This document shows, one piece after another, positions 1-9,164 of a stretch of 64,000 bases of DNA. A program made the position numbers and the translations under genes. Each line of letters opens with the position of its first letter. Position 1 is the stretch's first letter. The notes under the pieces are model-generated. The model worked only from the letters and a program-made list of their open reading frames with translations, was not told where the DNA came from and did no database searches. This DNA comes from UKL13-2 sp043756275 (GTDB lineage: Bacteria > Pseudomonadota > Gammaproteobacteria > Burkholderiales > Usitatibacteraceae). The stretch is taken from the NCBI GenBank assembly GCA_043756275.1, contig JAYURJ010000227.1:1-64000 (forward strand), written 5' to 3'.

Positions 1-28
1 TCGCGTTGCGAGAGAATCTTGCTCATCT

Positions 29-201
29 AGTGTCCATTTGCATAAGTCTTGCTACAGTCAAACCGCCTGGCATCCGCCATTGCGGCGTTGCAAATCCGCG
101 CCATAGCGGTGCTATGGCTGTGGCGAGTTTGCCAAATGCGGCCTTGCACTGGCGACGCCAAGCGGTTTTCGGTGTTACGCAGACTTATGCAATTAGACAC
201 T
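29..201. mobile_element. MITE-like palindromic element with 20 bp terminal inverted repeats
   Basis: The ends at 29-48 (AGTGTCCATTTGCATAAGTC) and 182-201 (reverse complement AGTGTCTAATTGCATAAGTC) match at 18 of 20 positions. The interior is also an imperfect palindrome. Both halves carry CCGCCTGG/CCGCTTGG-like blocks, and the centre is a hairpin with CCATAGC and GCTATGG arms around a 3 nt loop near 102-118. At 173 bp without a coding frame it fits a non-autonomous miniature inverted-repeat element. No convincing target-site duplication is visible in the flanks. The right end runs into the 3' end of the beta-oxidation gene and supplies its last codons and stop. The element family is unidentified. 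Confidence 0.7.
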
Positions 202-2289
202 GGCATCGAATCCTTTGCCCGATTTCACGCACGCGTCGAGGACGGGTGCGGGCTTCCAGAAAGCCGGGTCAGCGTGCGGATTAGCTGCAAATCGATTCAT
301 GGCGGCAACGACATTGGCAAGACCGACCGATTCGGCATAGTGCATCGGCCCGCCACGCCAAAGCGGAAAACCGTAACCCATCAAATAAATGACATCGATG
401 TCGGATGCGCGCTGAGCAATCCCCTCGGCCAAAATGTGCGCGCCCTCATTGACCAATGCGTAGACCAAACGCTGGCAAATTTCTTCGTCACTGATTGGCC
501 GTGTTTCAAAACCGGATGCGCGACGATATTCGCTCAACACCTCGGCAACAATGGTTGAGGGATAGGCCTGTCGATCACCGGGCTTGTAGTCATACCATCC
601 CGCGCCAGTCTTCTGACCAAAACGACCCATCTCGCATAGTCGGTCTCCTGCCCTGGAGTACGTCAGATCCGGTCGTTCAACATAGCGGCGCTGGCGAATA
701 TGCCAGCCGATATCATTGCCCGCCAGATCACCCATGCGGAAAGGGCCCATGGCAAACCCAAAGTGTTCAATCGCGCGGTCAATCTGTTCCACCGATGCGC
801 CTTCGTCGAGCATAAACATCGCCTGCCGCGAATACTGCTCGATCATGCGATTGCCGATAAAGCCATCACATACGCCGGACACCACGGCCGTCTTCTTTAT
901 CTTTTTGGCAAGCTTCATTACGGTGGCCAATACATCATGCGATGTCCGGGCACCGCGTACCACCTCAAGCAACTTCATCACATTTGCCGGGCTGAAAAAA
1001 TGCAGCCCGACTACATCCTGCGGGCGCTTGGTGAAGCTGGCAATGCGGTTCAAGTCGAGTGTCGAGGTATTGCTGGCCAGAATCGCGTTAGGCTTCATCA
1101 CGCTATCAAGTTTGCTAAATACCTGTTCTTTGACGCCGATGTCTTCGAACACAGCCTCGATGACGAGGTCGGCATCTTTGATGTCGTCATAGCTTAACGT
1201 AGGCTTGAGAAGTGCTACGCGCTGGTCACATTTTTCCTGCGTGAGCTTGCCGCGTTTAACGGTGTTCTGATAATTTTTGCAGATAACGGCCACACCCCTG
1301 TCGAGCGCGTCTTGTTTCGTTTCCAGCATCGTCACGGCAATTCCTGCATTCAGGAAATTCATGCTGATGCCACCGCCCATGGTGCCCGCACCAATCACCG
1401 CGACGGATTTGATCGGTCGAATCGGCGTGGATTCGGGCACGTCGGAAATTTTTGAGGCCGCACGTTCGGCAAAAAAAGCGTGGCGCAGTGCAGCTGATTC
1501 CTTTGTTGCCACCAATTCCGAGAACAACTGAAACTCGTATGCGAGTCCATCCTCGATATCGCGTAATACAGATGCCTCGACGGCATCGACACATTTTAGC
1601 GGCGCGGGGAAATTTTTGCTGGCCGCCGCGACCTTTGCGCGCGCCTCAGCAAAAAACGCTGCCGAATTCGGCATGTCGATTCTCATGTCGCGGACGCGCG
1701 GCAATTTTGCGCCGTCAGCGATGACCTTCCGCGCAAACGCGAGCGCACCCGACATGAAATCACCCTCGATCAACTGATCGAGGAACTTGGTGTTCGCGAG
1801 TACTTCAGATTTCACCGGGTCGCCGGAAACGATCATATTGAGTGCCAATTCCACACCCGCCACGCGTGGCAAGCGCTGCGTGCCGCCGGCGCCTGGCAAA
1901 ATGCCGATCTTTACTTCGGGCAATCCGATCATCACGCCGGGTGCCGCGACCCGATAGTGGCATCCCAGCGAAATCTCGGTGCCGCCACCCATACAAACGC
2001 CATTGATAGCCGCGATGACCGGCTTGGCGCTGGCTTCAAACATGCGGATCAAATCGTGCAATGTCGGTGACTGCATCGCGATGGCCTTGCCGAATTCGCG
2101 AATATCTGCGCCTCCGGTCAGCACCCCGTAAGCGCCGGTGATGACGATGGCCCGCACATCAACGGCCGCGAAGGCAAGATGCAGCGCGGTTTCCAACCCT
2201 TGGCGGGTCGCCAGGCCCATGCTATTGATGGGTGGATTATCGATCGTGATGATGGCGATATTTTCTTGAACCTGATAGCGAGCGGTCAT
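193..2289 (-). CDS. Enoyl-CoA hydratase / 3-hydroxyacyl-CoA dehydrogenase (FadJ/FadB-like)
   Basis: This 698-residue bifunctional beta-oxidation enzyme hydrates trans-2-enoyl-CoA and oxidises L-3-hydroxyacyl-CoA with NAD. Residues 1-190 are a crotonase domain with the catalytic glutamate pair at about E105 (GGGTEISLG) and E125 (GLPEVKIG). The Rossmann motif VIGAGTMGGG starts near 298 and a 3HCDH signature (GFIGNRM) follows. A second 3HCDH C-terminal domain has LVYALVNEGAHILAEG. I chose the ATG at 2289 because the crotonase fold begins there; an upstream start would add 32 low-homology residues overlapping the SDR gene. The final codons and TAA come from the terminal repeat of the adjacent MITE-like element, so the native C-terminus may be slightly altered. 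The SDR gene upstream is probably co-transcribed. Confidence 0.93.
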   Translation of the reverse strand: MTARYQVQENIAIITIDNPPINSMGLATRQGLETALHLAFAAVDVRAIVITGAYGVLTGGADIREFGKAIAMQSPTLHDLIRMFEASAKPVIAAINGVCMGGGTEISLGCHYRVAAPGVMIGLPEVKIGILPGAGGTQRLPRVAGVELALNMIVSGDPVKSEVLANTKFLDQLIEGDFMSGALAFARKVIADGAKLPRVRDMRIDMPNSAAFFAEARAKVAAASKNFPAPLKCVDAVEASVLRDIEDGLAYEFQLFSELVATKESAALRHAFFAERAASKISDVPESTPIRPIKSVAVIGAGTMGGGISMNFLNAGIAVTMLETKQDALDRGVAVICKNYQNTVKRGKLTQEKCDQRVALLKPTLSYDDIKDADLVIEAVFEDIGVKEQVFSKLDSVMKPNAILASNTSTLDLNRIASFTKRPQDVVGLHFFSPANVMKLLEVVRGARTSHDVLATVMKLAKKIKKTAVVSGVCDGFIGNRMIEQYSRQAMFMLDEGASVEQIDRAIEHFGFAMGPFRMGDLAGNDIGWHIRQRRYVERPDLTYSRAGDRLCEMGRFGQKTGAGWYDYKPGDRQAYPSTIVAEVLSEYRRASGFETRPISDEEICQRLVYALVNEGAHILAEGIAQRASDIDVIYLMGYGFPLWRGGPMHYAESVGLANVVAAMNRFAANPHADPAFWKPAPVLDACVKSGKGFDASV

Positions 2290-2344
2290 TTTATTTTGAA
2301 TTGAAGTTTGAAGTTGAACGAGACCCGTGCGAGTGGGACGAGGG

Positions 2345-3100
2345 CTATCTGGGCTTTCTGGGCATTCTGGAAAAAACGCGGTCATACAACCAGTTGGGCA
2401 TCACCCGCAGAACGCGCGCGGCAATCCCCATCGACCACGGAATAACAGTAAATGATTTTTTCGCATCGATGGCGCGCGCAAACCGCACCGCTGCCTCGTC
2501 GACATCGATCAAAAATGGCATCTTGAATTTGTTCACCGCCGTCATCGGCGTTTTGATATAGCCAGGGCAAATCGTGACCACCGATATACCATCGCTGCGC
2601 AACTCCACACGCAACGATTCGCAATAGCGGATGGCCGCAGCCTTGGAGGCCGAGTAGGCGCCGCCGCCGGGAATGCCACGAAAACCGGCCACGCTGGCGA
2701 TACCGACCAGCGTGCCGCGTTTCTGTTGCTTCATCGGCTCAACAAACGCATGGAAAGTGTTCACCATGCCCATCACGTTGATGTCGAAGACCTCCTGAAA
2801 TACCTGCAAATCGTCTTCAAATTCCGTCAGCGTCCCGCGCGATACCCCCGCGTTAGCAATCACGATATCGGGAACGCCGAAACGCGATATGAAATCGGTT
2901 GCTGCATGTTTGAGTGCTGCCGCATCGCGCACATCGAGAGCATAAACAGCGGGATGTGGTTCAAGTTCATCCGCAAGTCGCGCCAAAAAATCCGCACGCC
3001 GCGCGACCAAGCCCAGTTGCACGTCCTGCTTGGCGTAGTGGCGCGCCATGGATTCGCCAATGCCGGACGAAGCGCCGGTGATAAAAATCTTAGTCATCAT
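2345..3100 (-). CDS. SDR family NAD(P)-dependent oxidoreductase
   Basis: A classical short-chain dehydrogenase/reductase of 251 residues. The N-terminus has the cofactor motif TGASSGIG (residues 8-15) and a downstream NAG motif (IANAG). The catalytic Ser lies in GIASVAG and the Tyr-Lys pair in YSASKAA. Two ATG codons are adjacent (3100 and 3097) and either may be used. The C-terminal tail (RVFSRMPRK) is basic, as in SDRs that act on membrane-associated or long-chain substrates, but the substrate cannot be read from the sequence. It lies 55 bp upstream of the FadJ-like gene on the same strand, suggesting a shared role in acyl-chain metabolism. A strong hairpin separates it from dsbA. Confidence 0.9.
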   Translation of the reverse strand: MMTKIFITGASSGIGESMARHYAKQDVQLGLVARRADFLARLADELEPHPAVYALDVRDAAALKHAATDFISRFGVPDIVIANAGVSRGTLTEFEDDLQVFQEVFDINVMGMVNTFHAFVEPMKQQKRGTLVGIASVAGFRGIPGGGAYSASKAAAIRYCESLRVELRSDGISVVTICPGYIKTPMTAVNKFKMPFLIDVDEAAVRFARAIDAKKSFTVIPWSMGIAARVLRVMPNWLYDRVFSRMPRKPR

Positions 3101-3153
3101 CTATTTTACGCTGCAAGGGGTTAGCGTATGGCATAGGCGCGCGCTGTTGAAAT

Positions 3154-3183
3154 AAAAAACGCGGGACAATGCCCGCGTTTTTT
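3154..3183 (-). terminator. Intrinsic terminator after dsbA
   Basis: The stem CGCGGG (3160-3165) pairs with CCCGCG (3172-3177) across a 6 nt loop. It is flanked by six A on one side and six T on the other, so it can work in both directions. It lies 19 bp past the dsbA stop codon. Confidence 0.85.
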
Positions 3184-3202
3184 GATGCCTCAAAACCTGA
3201 TG

Positions 3203-3904
3203 CTATTTTGTCGCTTCTGCGCTCACTCTTTTCAATACTGCCTTGGGCTGCGCTGGCGCAGACGCCACACTTGGCGCCACGATAGCGGAGGTTTTTATAG
3301 TTGCACGGGCTTGCGCGATGAGCTGGTCAACCTTTGCAAACATGGCCTCAGAACCAGCGCTACCTTGCTCAATTGAAAAGCGTCCATTGACCACCACGGT
3401 TGGTGTCGCGTCGATTTTGTAATCCACAACCATTTTCCGGGCGCGATTGACTTTGGTCACCACCGAAAATGATTTTTGCACTTCTTCATACTTTTTCGTG
3501 TCAACGCCATTTTTTTCAAGCCATTTATTTAGCGCTGCCGGATTGCCGAGAACGGCTTTTTGAAGATGTATCGCGTCGAAAATTTTGGCGTGCAGACGGT
3601 CAACCTGCCCCATCGCTTCAAGCGAATAGTAAATAACCGTGCTGTCTATACCCATGATCGGCACTGGCGATGGCACGCGTTTGAGTTTTACGTCCGCAGG
3701 TTGCCGCTTGGCCCAGGATTCCAGTGAGGGCTCAAGATTGGCGCAGTGAATACAGCCGTAAGCAAAAAACTCCAGCACTTCAACCTTGCCATCATTTTCC
3801 ACCGGTTGTGGGGTGGCCAGCGGGGTTGCACGCTGCGCATGGACAGCGCTAAAGGTAAGTATCGTGAACAGCAATACGCTGATTTTTTTTAGCCAATTTG
3901 ACAT
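3203..3904 (-). CDS. dsbA: Thiol:disulfide interchange protein DsbA
   Basis: A periplasmic thioredoxin-fold oxidase of 233 residues that introduces disulfide bonds into exported proteins. An N-terminal signal peptide (about residues 1-23, ending SAVHA) precedes the active site at 51-54. That site reads C-I-H-C rather than the usual C-P-H-C. The cis-proline loop is present as ATPTVVVNG. The 3' part adds an Ala/Pro-rich tail (SVASAPAQPKAVLKR). It follows the SPOR-domain gene by 29 bp and probably shares its transcript, ending at the hairpin at 3154-3183. The family call is firm. The altered active-site dipeptide is likely to change redox potential, which is an inference. Confidence 0.93.
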   Translation of the reverse strand: MSNWLKKISVLLFTILTFSAVHAQRATPLATPQPVENDGKVEVLEFFAYGCIHCANLEPSLESWAKRQPADVKLKRVPSPVPIMGIDSTVIYYSLEAMGQVDRLHAKIFDAIHLQKAVLGNPAALNKWLEKNGVDTKKYEEVQKSFSVVTKVNRARKMVVDYKIDATPTVVVNGRFSIEQGSAGSEAMFAKVDQLIAQARATIKTSAIVAPSVASAPAQPKAVLKRVSAEATK

Positions 3905-3933
3905 CTTGAGTTTCCCGTTAATAAATAATGAAG

Positions 3934-4629
3934 TTAATCTGCCGCTTTCACCACAGCCGCATTGATTCCGTTTTGAGACAGCGTTAGCTTGATTCTGTTC
4001 ACCTCGTCCGGGCTTCTATAAGGCCCCAGACGCACCCTGTATAACGTGCCTTTGTCGGCCAAGTTGACCGGTCGAACATTGGCTTCAAAGCCGGAAAATG
4101 CGATCTTGGCTTTCAGATTCTCCGCGTCCGTCACGCTCTGAAACGCACCGGCTTGCAAGTAAACAGTTTCGCCGCCTGTGGGTTTTTGCACTTCTTTAGC
4201 TGGCGTAGCCTGCGTTTTTACAGCGGGCTTTGCTTCAGGTGGCGGCGTTGATTTGAGCGCATTTGCGGCAGGTGTCCGCTCTGCGCCACGTTCACCTTTT
4301 TCACCCTTGCCGCCTTTATCGCCCGGCAAAATCTGATAAAACTCAAAGCGCGGCTTTTCAGCTTCGCCTTTTTCGTTTTTTTCACCCTTAACTGTCGGTG
4401 GCTGTGCAGCCCGCGCAGCGATCGTCGGCAGCGCTTCGACGGGCCGGGATTTTTCCAAAAACGGCGTGTTGGCACGATTGAGCCAGATCGCCACCGCAAG
4501 TGCCAGCATGATGCCCATCAAGAGGCCAATGATAATGCCCGTCAGCATGGGCGGCATGCCGCGGTGCTTCCCGGCCCGACCACCAGTTTCGGCGGGCTTG
4601 GTCTCAACAGATTTGACATCTCTTGCCAT
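3934..4629 (-). CDS. SPOR domain-containing inner-membrane protein
   Basis: A 231-residue bitopic protein. A short basic cytoplasmic segment is followed by one transmembrane helix (about residues 29-50). A charged Lys/Glu/Gly- and Pro-rich linker follows, then a C-terminal SPOR domain (about 155-228) with the signatures YLQAGAFQS and YRVRLGPYRS. SPOR domains bind denuded septal peptidoglycan, and the layout resembles FtsN. The gene starts 3 bp after argS ends, an argS-SPOR-dsbA order recurrent in betaproteobacteria. A role in cell division or septal peptidoglycan binding is inferred from the domain; true FtsN orthology is not shown. Confidence 0.88.
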   Translation of the reverse strand: MARDVKSVETKPAETGGRAGKHRGMPPMLTGIIIGLLMGIMLALAVAIWLNRANTPFLEKSRPVEALPTIAARAAQPPTVKGEKNEKGEAEKPRFEFYQILPGDKGGKGEKGERGAERTPAANALKSTPPPEAKPAVKTQATPAKEVQKPTGGETVYLQAGAFQSVTDAENLKAKIAFSGFEANVRPVNLADKGTLYRVRLGPYRSPDEVNRIKLTLSQNGINAAVVKAAD

Positions 4630-4632
4630 TAT

Positions 4633-6297
4633 TTACATTTTCTCCGGCGCTGAAACCCCGACGATTGCCAGACCATTCCTCAGGACTTGCCGCGTCGCCA
4701 GAATAAGAGACAACCTTGCCCGCTTCAGGTTCTCGTCGTCGACCAAAAACTTCTCGGCATTGTAGTAGCTATGCAGCTTGGCGGCGAGATCGCCCAGATA
4801 CACGCACACCAGATGCGGTGCCAATTCGCGCGCGGCGCCACGCAGCAGCTCAGGAAAATCAGCCAGCGCGCGCAGCAAATCGGATTCGTACTTGCTCGTC
4901 AGGGCCGATAAATCCACGCGTTCAAGCACCGCGACATCGCCTCCCCATTGACCTAGCACGCTGCAAATCCGCGCGTGTGCATATTGGACGTAATAGACCG
5001 GATTTTCCTCCGAGCGACTCTTGGCCAGATCGATATCGAAGGTCAATTGCGAATCGGATTTGCGCATCACAAAAAAATAGCGCGTCGCATCGCGACCGAC
5101 TTCATCGATCAGATCGCGCAGCGTCACATAGCTGCCAGCGCGTTTGGAAATTTTCATTTCCACACCGCTGCGCATGACCGTAATCATCTGATGCAACACG
5201 TAGTCGGGATAGCCGCGTGGCACGCCCATATCCATCGCCTGAAGCCCTGCGTGCATGCGCGCCAACGATCCGTGATGGTCTGCACCCAGCTCGGTAATGG
5301 CGCGGGTGAAGCCGCGTTCCCATTTGGTGACGTGATAGGCGATATCGGGCACAAAATAAGTAAACGTGCCGTCCGATTTCTTCATCACGCGATCTTTGTC
5401 ATCGCCGTAATCTGTGGACTTAAGCCACAACGCGCCATCTTTTTGGTAGGTGTGGCCCATCTTGACCAGATGCGCCACAGTCTTTTTCACGAGGCCGTCG
5501 GTATACAGCGAGGACTCAAGATAAAAGACATCGAATTGAACATCGAACGCCTTCAGATCCAGATCCTGCTCGTGTCGCAGCGCGGCGACGGCAAATTTGC
5601 GCATTGCCTCAAGGTCATCGCCCTTCGCGTCTTTTGGATGTTCTTCAACATAACGCTCGGCAATTTCGATGATGTAGTCACCCCGATAACCGCCGTCCGG
5701 AAACGGCGCGTCGATCAGCGCCTTTTCGCGCACGCGTGCCTGCACGGACAACGCCAGATTGTTGATCTGCGCACCGGCATCGTTGTAATAAAACTCGCGA
5801 CTCACTTGCCAGCTTTGCGCCGTAAGCAGGCGGGCAATGGTGTCGCCCGTGGCAGCACCGCGACCGTGGCCCACGTGCAACGGCCCGGTCGGATTGGCGG
5901 ATACAAATTCGACCATCACCTTCTGGCCACTACCGTCGCGGCCCTTGCCAAAATCATCGGCCGCTGCAAATACAGCCGCAACGACTCGCGATTCGGCTTT
6001 TTGCGAGAGGCGAATATTGATAAATCCCGGCCCGGCGATTTCGGGTGTGGCCGCCAATAAATCAGATGGCGGCAACGTTGCGACGATGGCCACCGCAATA
6101 TCTCGCGGTTTGGCACCAAGCTTTTTGGCGAGCTGCAACGCGCTGTTCACCGCGAAATGACCGTGATCCGGATTCTTCGGTTTTTCGAGTTCGATGACGA
6201 ACGGCGGGGCCTCATCGTTGAGTTGAGGATAGGCGATGAAAAGAGCCTGCTGGAACAGCGCCGCAACGGCACTTTTGTTATCGATGAAAGATGACAT
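4633..6297 (-). CDS. argS: Arginyl-tRNA synthetase
   Basis: A class I aminoacyl-tRNA synthetase of 554 residues that charges tRNA-Arg. An N-terminal Arg-tRNA synthetase additional domain (about 1-100) precedes the catalytic core with the HIGH-type motif HVGH at 141-144 (ANPTGPLHVGH). The KMSKS equivalent is degenerate (MKISKRAG), as is usual for ArgRS. The C-terminal DALR anticodon-binding domain includes AHARICSVL and ends near the stop. The ATG at 6297 fits the family N-terminus, and a TATAAT-like -10 box lies just upstream. The SPOR gene and dsbA follow in the same direction. Confidence 0.97.
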   Translation of the reverse strand: MSSFIDNKSAVAALFQQALFIAYPQLNDEAPPFVIELEKPKNPDHGHFAVNSALQLAKKLGAKPRDIAVAIVATLPPSDLLAATPEIAGPGFINIRLSQKAESRVVAAVFAAADDFGKGRDGSGQKVMVEFVSANPTGPLHVGHGRGAATGDTIARLLTAQSWQVSREFYYNDAGAQINNLALSVQARVREKALIDAPFPDGGYRGDYIIEIAERYVEEHPKDAKGDDLEAMRKFAVAALRHEQDLDLKAFDVQFDVFYLESSLYTDGLVKKTVAHLVKMGHTYQKDGALWLKSTDYGDDKDRVMKKSDGTFTYFVPDIAYHVTKWERGFTRAITELGADHHGSLARMHAGLQAMDMGVPRGYPDYVLHQMITVMRSGVEMKISKRAGSYVTLRDLIDEVGRDATRYFFVMRKSDSQLTFDIDLAKSRSEENPVYYVQYAHARICSVLGQWGGDVAVLERVDLSALTSKYESDLLRALADFPELLRGAARELAPHLVCVYLGDLAAKLHSYYNAEKFLVDDENLKRARLSLILATRQVLRNGLAIVGVSAPEKM

Positions 6298-6321
6298 GAC
6301 TGGCTTAAAAGTTAGTCTGAA

Positions 6322-6327
6322 ATTATA
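6322..6327 (-). promoter_or_regulatory. Candidate -10 box upstream of argS
   Basis: TATAAT on the minus strand, 24 bp before the argS start codon, would give a leader of about 18 nt. No good -35 hexamer is found at the normal distance (a TTGACC lies only 10 bp upstream), so this is a tentative call. Confidence 0.4.
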
Positions 6328-6395
6328 GCGGGAAGGGGGTCAAAACGCGACCGGTGGTGGCGCGTTTGCGGGTGGCTTTCAGCCGCATATAAAGA

Positions 6396-6456
6396 CCAAA
6401 CTCAAGCGCTGGCGCGCCTTCCAGAGCAAAAACACGTGGAACGGCACGCCAATAAA
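6396..6456. repeat. Dispersed palindromic repeat, copy 1
   Basis: The left arm CTCAAGCGCTGGCGCGCCTT with CCAGAG (6398-6425) and a degenerate right arm (CGTGGAACGGCACGCCAA, 6435-6452) form an imperfect inverted repeat with an A-rich loop. It belongs to the same family as the copy at 63561-63630. It lies between the stop of deoD and the argS promoter. The remainder of 6298-6495 holds only the argS promoter region. Confidence 0.6.
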
Positions 6457-6495
6457 CGATCTTCGCTAATTTACAGATTACGAGCGAAACGCTCG

Positions 6496-7206
6496 CTACA
6501 ACCGCACCGCCGTCTCCAGCGCGATCTCGATCATCGCGCCAAAACTTGTCTGCCGCTCGTCAGTGCTCAAATGTTCATCGGTGCGAATTTGATCCGACAC
6601 CGTGAGAATCCCCAGTGCGCGCGCGCCATATTCGGCGGCCAAACCGTAGAGTCCGGCGAGTTCCATTTCGACGGCGAGCACCTTCATTTTTTCAAGTTTG
6701 TCGAACAGCTCTGGCTGCGGCGTGTAAAAGAGATCTGCCGAAAATACGTTGCCCACGCGTACCGTTTTTTTCTGCTCTTTTGCCACATCCACCGCCGTCC
6801 GTAGCAAATCGTAATCGGCGATTGCGGCGTAGTCGTGATCCATCAGACGCATGCGATTGACCTTGCTGTCAGTCGAGGCTCCCATGGCGATAATGACTTC
6901 ACCGAGTTTGATCTCGGCCATCAACGCACCGCAGGAACCGACGCGAATCACGTTTTTGACGGCGTAATCCTTGATGAGCTCGGTCGCGTAAATGCTGCAC
7001 GACGGAATGCCCATGCCGTGCGCCATCACCGAAACGCGCTTGCCCTGAAACGTGCCGGTATAGCCGAACATATTGCGAACCGTGTTGACCAGTTTGGCAT
7101 CTTTAAGCCAGGTCTTGGCGATGAACTCGGCGCGCAGTGGATCGCCCGGCATGAGAACGGTTTCGGCAAAGTCACCGGCTTGGGCGTTGATGTGTGGTGT
7201 CGGCAT
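6496..7206 (-). CDS. deoD: Purine-nucleoside phosphorylase DeoD-type
   Basis: A 236-residue enzyme of the NP-I/hexameric purine nucleoside phosphorylase family that splits purine (deoxy)nucleosides with phosphate to base plus (deoxy)ribose-1-phosphate. Characteristic stretches include the N-terminal MPTPHINA, the phosphate-binding VLMPGDPLRAEFIA, GTFQGKRVSVMAHGMG, the RVGSCGA turn, and the nucleoside-binding VEMELAGLYGLAA near residue 180. Length and motifs match the family throughout. It stands alone on the minus strand, 140 bp downstream of the Kef gene's 3' end. A dispersed palindrome lies past its stop. Confidence 0.96.
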   Translation of the reverse strand: MPTPHINAQAGDFAETVLMPGDPLRAEFIAKTWLKDAKLVNTVRNMFGYTGTFQGKRVSVMAHGMGIPSCSIYATELIKDYAVKNVIRVGSCGALMAEIKLGEVIIAMGASTDSKVNRMRLMDHDYAAIADYDLLRTAVDVAKEQKKTVRVGNVFSADLFYTPQPELFDKLEKMKVLAVEMELAGLYGLAAEYGARALGILTVSDQIRTDEHLSTDERQTSFGAMIEIALETAVRL

Positions 7207-7346
7207 GGGTGGGCTTTGCGATTAGAAACAAAAGATGGTTGAAGGTCCGCGACGATAATGAATGAATGCACGGCTTCCTGCTATTTTAGTGTACCTGCCC
7301 GTCGCGTTTGACCGGTGAAGGTGCCCATTTGACCGCCGCAGTTCAA

Positions 7347-9164
7347 TTACTTATTCGCATCATCGCGGCGCCAGCCTTTGCTTGAGTGTTCGTTCTCAAA
7401 TTGCTGGCGATCTTTCGCAAACTGCTGCGCAAGTTCGTCGCGCCCGGCTCTGGCGGTCGACACCAGCCGGTCGTCATCGTCAAAGTGCGGGATCATAGCC
7501 TCGGTGACGCTAATGTTGTGGCGACGGAAAATATTGGCCATGTCGCGCGCGCGAAAGCGATCAAACCCCAGCGCTTCCAGCGAGTGGCGGCCAGCCAGCA
7601 GCGCGGACTCGAAGGTTTCACGTTCCACGATTTCCACGCCGCGCTGCCGCAGCTCAACATAGTGGGTCACGTTGCGCGCACGCGCGACGATTTTCAGATT
7701 CGGAAAATGTTCGCGTACGATGTCGGTGAGTTTCAAACTATCCTCCATGTCGTCAATGGCGTTAACCAGCAGCGCGGCGTTTTTGGCCCCGGCGGCGTGC
7801 AGTAAATCGAGGCGCGTGGCATCGCCATAAAAAACCTTGGTGCCGAATTTCCGCAGCAGTTCAATCTGATCCGGATCGTGATCAAGCACCACCGCGCGGA
7901 CACCGTTGGCCAACAGCAATCGACCGACGATTTGCCCGAAGCGACCAAAGCCCGCGATGATCACCGGCGCATCTTTTTCATCGATCACATCGGCCTCATC
8001 CTTGCTGCTCTTGGCGCATTCGCGGCGCGCCATCCACCAATCATGCGCGATCAGCAACAGCGGCGTGGTGGCCATCGACAGCGCCACCGCAATGGTGAGC
8101 AATGCATCCCATTCTTTCGACAGCACGCCTGCCACTCTTGATGCACCAAACACTACAAACGCAAACTCGCCGCCCTGCGAGAGCAGTATCGCGAACAGCC
8201 AGCGCTGCTTGAGATTAATGCCGAGAATGCGCGCGGCCACCCACAGCATGATTGTCTTGATCGTCAAAAACCCCAGCACCAACAGCGCCACCATGCCGGG
8301 CTTGTTGATTAGCAAACCAAAATCGATGGCCATGCCGACCGAAATAAAAAACAAGCCGAGCAACAAGCCTTTGAATGGCTCAATATCAGTTTCCAGCGCG
8401 TGGCGATATTCCGAGCTCGCCAGCAACACCCCGGCAAGAAACGCCCCCAGGCCCATCGATAATCCTGCCAGCAGCATCAGTTGCGAAATACCGATCACCA
8501 ACAGTAGCGCAAAGGCGGTGAACACTTCGCGCAGGTCGGTGGCGGCGATAATGCGCAACAGCGGTCGTGTCAGGTACAGGCCGATCACGATTACGGCACC
8601 AATGGCCCCAAACGCTTTCAATGCACTCAACCAGCCCGGGTCGGCATTGGCAACCCCGGCTGCATGCGCGCCCAGCAGCGGTACGATTGCCAACAGCGGA
8701 ATCGCGGCGATATCCTGAAACAACAAAATCGCGAAGCCTGCCTGACCGGTAGGTGTGGGCATGAAATTTCGCTCGGTCATTGTTGCGACCGCAATCGCGG
8801 TGGAAGAAAGCGCCAGCGCCGCACCGACCACCAACGCCGCTTTCCAATCCAGCCCCAGCAACATCGCACCACCGCTAAGTGCTGCGCCACAGAGCGCCAT
8901 CTGCAAAGACCCTCCGCCAAAAACACTTTTGCGCATCGTCATCAATCGTTTCGGTTCCAGCTCCAGCCCGATCACGAACAACATCAGCACGACGCCGAAT
9001 TCGGAGAAGTGCATCGTTGATTCCACGTCCTTGATAAAACGCAGCCCCCACGGGCCGATCAAGGCACCGGCAATGAGATAGCCCAATACGGCACCCAAGC
9101 CGAGACGTTTTGCGATCGGTACGCAGATAACGGCAGCGGCGAGGTAAATAAGTGCTTCGATCAT
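7347..9164 (-). CDS. Kef-type cation:proton antiporter (CPA2 family)
   Basis: A 605-residue membrane protein. The first about 380 residues form 12-13 hydrophobic helices of the Na/H exchanger type, with LMLFVIGLELEPKRL and the ion-site region LLFQDIAAIPLLA. A cytosolic TrkA-N/RCK domain starts near residue 405 with the nucleotide motif IAGFGRFGQIVGRLL. Kef proteins expel potassium in exchange for protons and are held closed by glutathione and opened by glutathione adducts. The gene overlaps the upstream flavodoxin-fold gene by 4 bp (ATGA), the usual arrangement of Kef with its KefF/KefG partner. KefB and KefC cannot be told apart here. The gshA-gshB pair in this window is consistent with glutathione control. 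Confidence 0.9.
   Translation of the reverse strand: MIEALIYLAAAVICVPIAKRLGLGAVLGYLIAGALIGPWGLRFIKDVESTMHFSEFGVVLMLFVIGLELEPKRLMTMRKSVFGGGSLQMALCGAALSGGAMLLGLDWKAALVVGAALALSSTAIAVATMTERNFMPTPTGQAGFAILLFQDIAAIPLLAIVPLLGAHAAGVANADPGWLSALKAFGAIGAVIVIGLYLTRPLLRIIAATDLREVFTAFALLLVIGISQLMLLAGLSMGLGAFLAGVLLASSEYRHALETDIEPFKGLLLGLFFISVGMAIDFGLLINKPGMVALLVLGFLTIKTIMLWVAARILGINLKQRWLFAILLSQGGEFAFVVFGASRVAGVLSKEWDALLTIAVALSMATTPLLLIAHDWWMARRECAKSSKDEADVIDEKDAPVIIAGFGRFGQIVGRLLLANGVRAVVLDHDPDQIELLRKFGTKVFYGDATRLDLLHAAGAKNAALLVNAIDDMEDSLKLTDIVREHFPNLKIVARARNVTHYVELRQRGVEIVERETFESALLAGRHSLEALGFDRFRARDMANIFRRHNISVTEAMIPHFDDDDRLVSTARAGRDELAQQFAKDRQQFENEHSSKGWRRDDANK

Noticed and set aside
4975..6060. 361-codon open frame on the plus strand opposite argS
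   Set aside because: It lies wholly antisense to a complete argS with all motifs, and its translation shows no domain; it is a shadow of a GC-rich gene.
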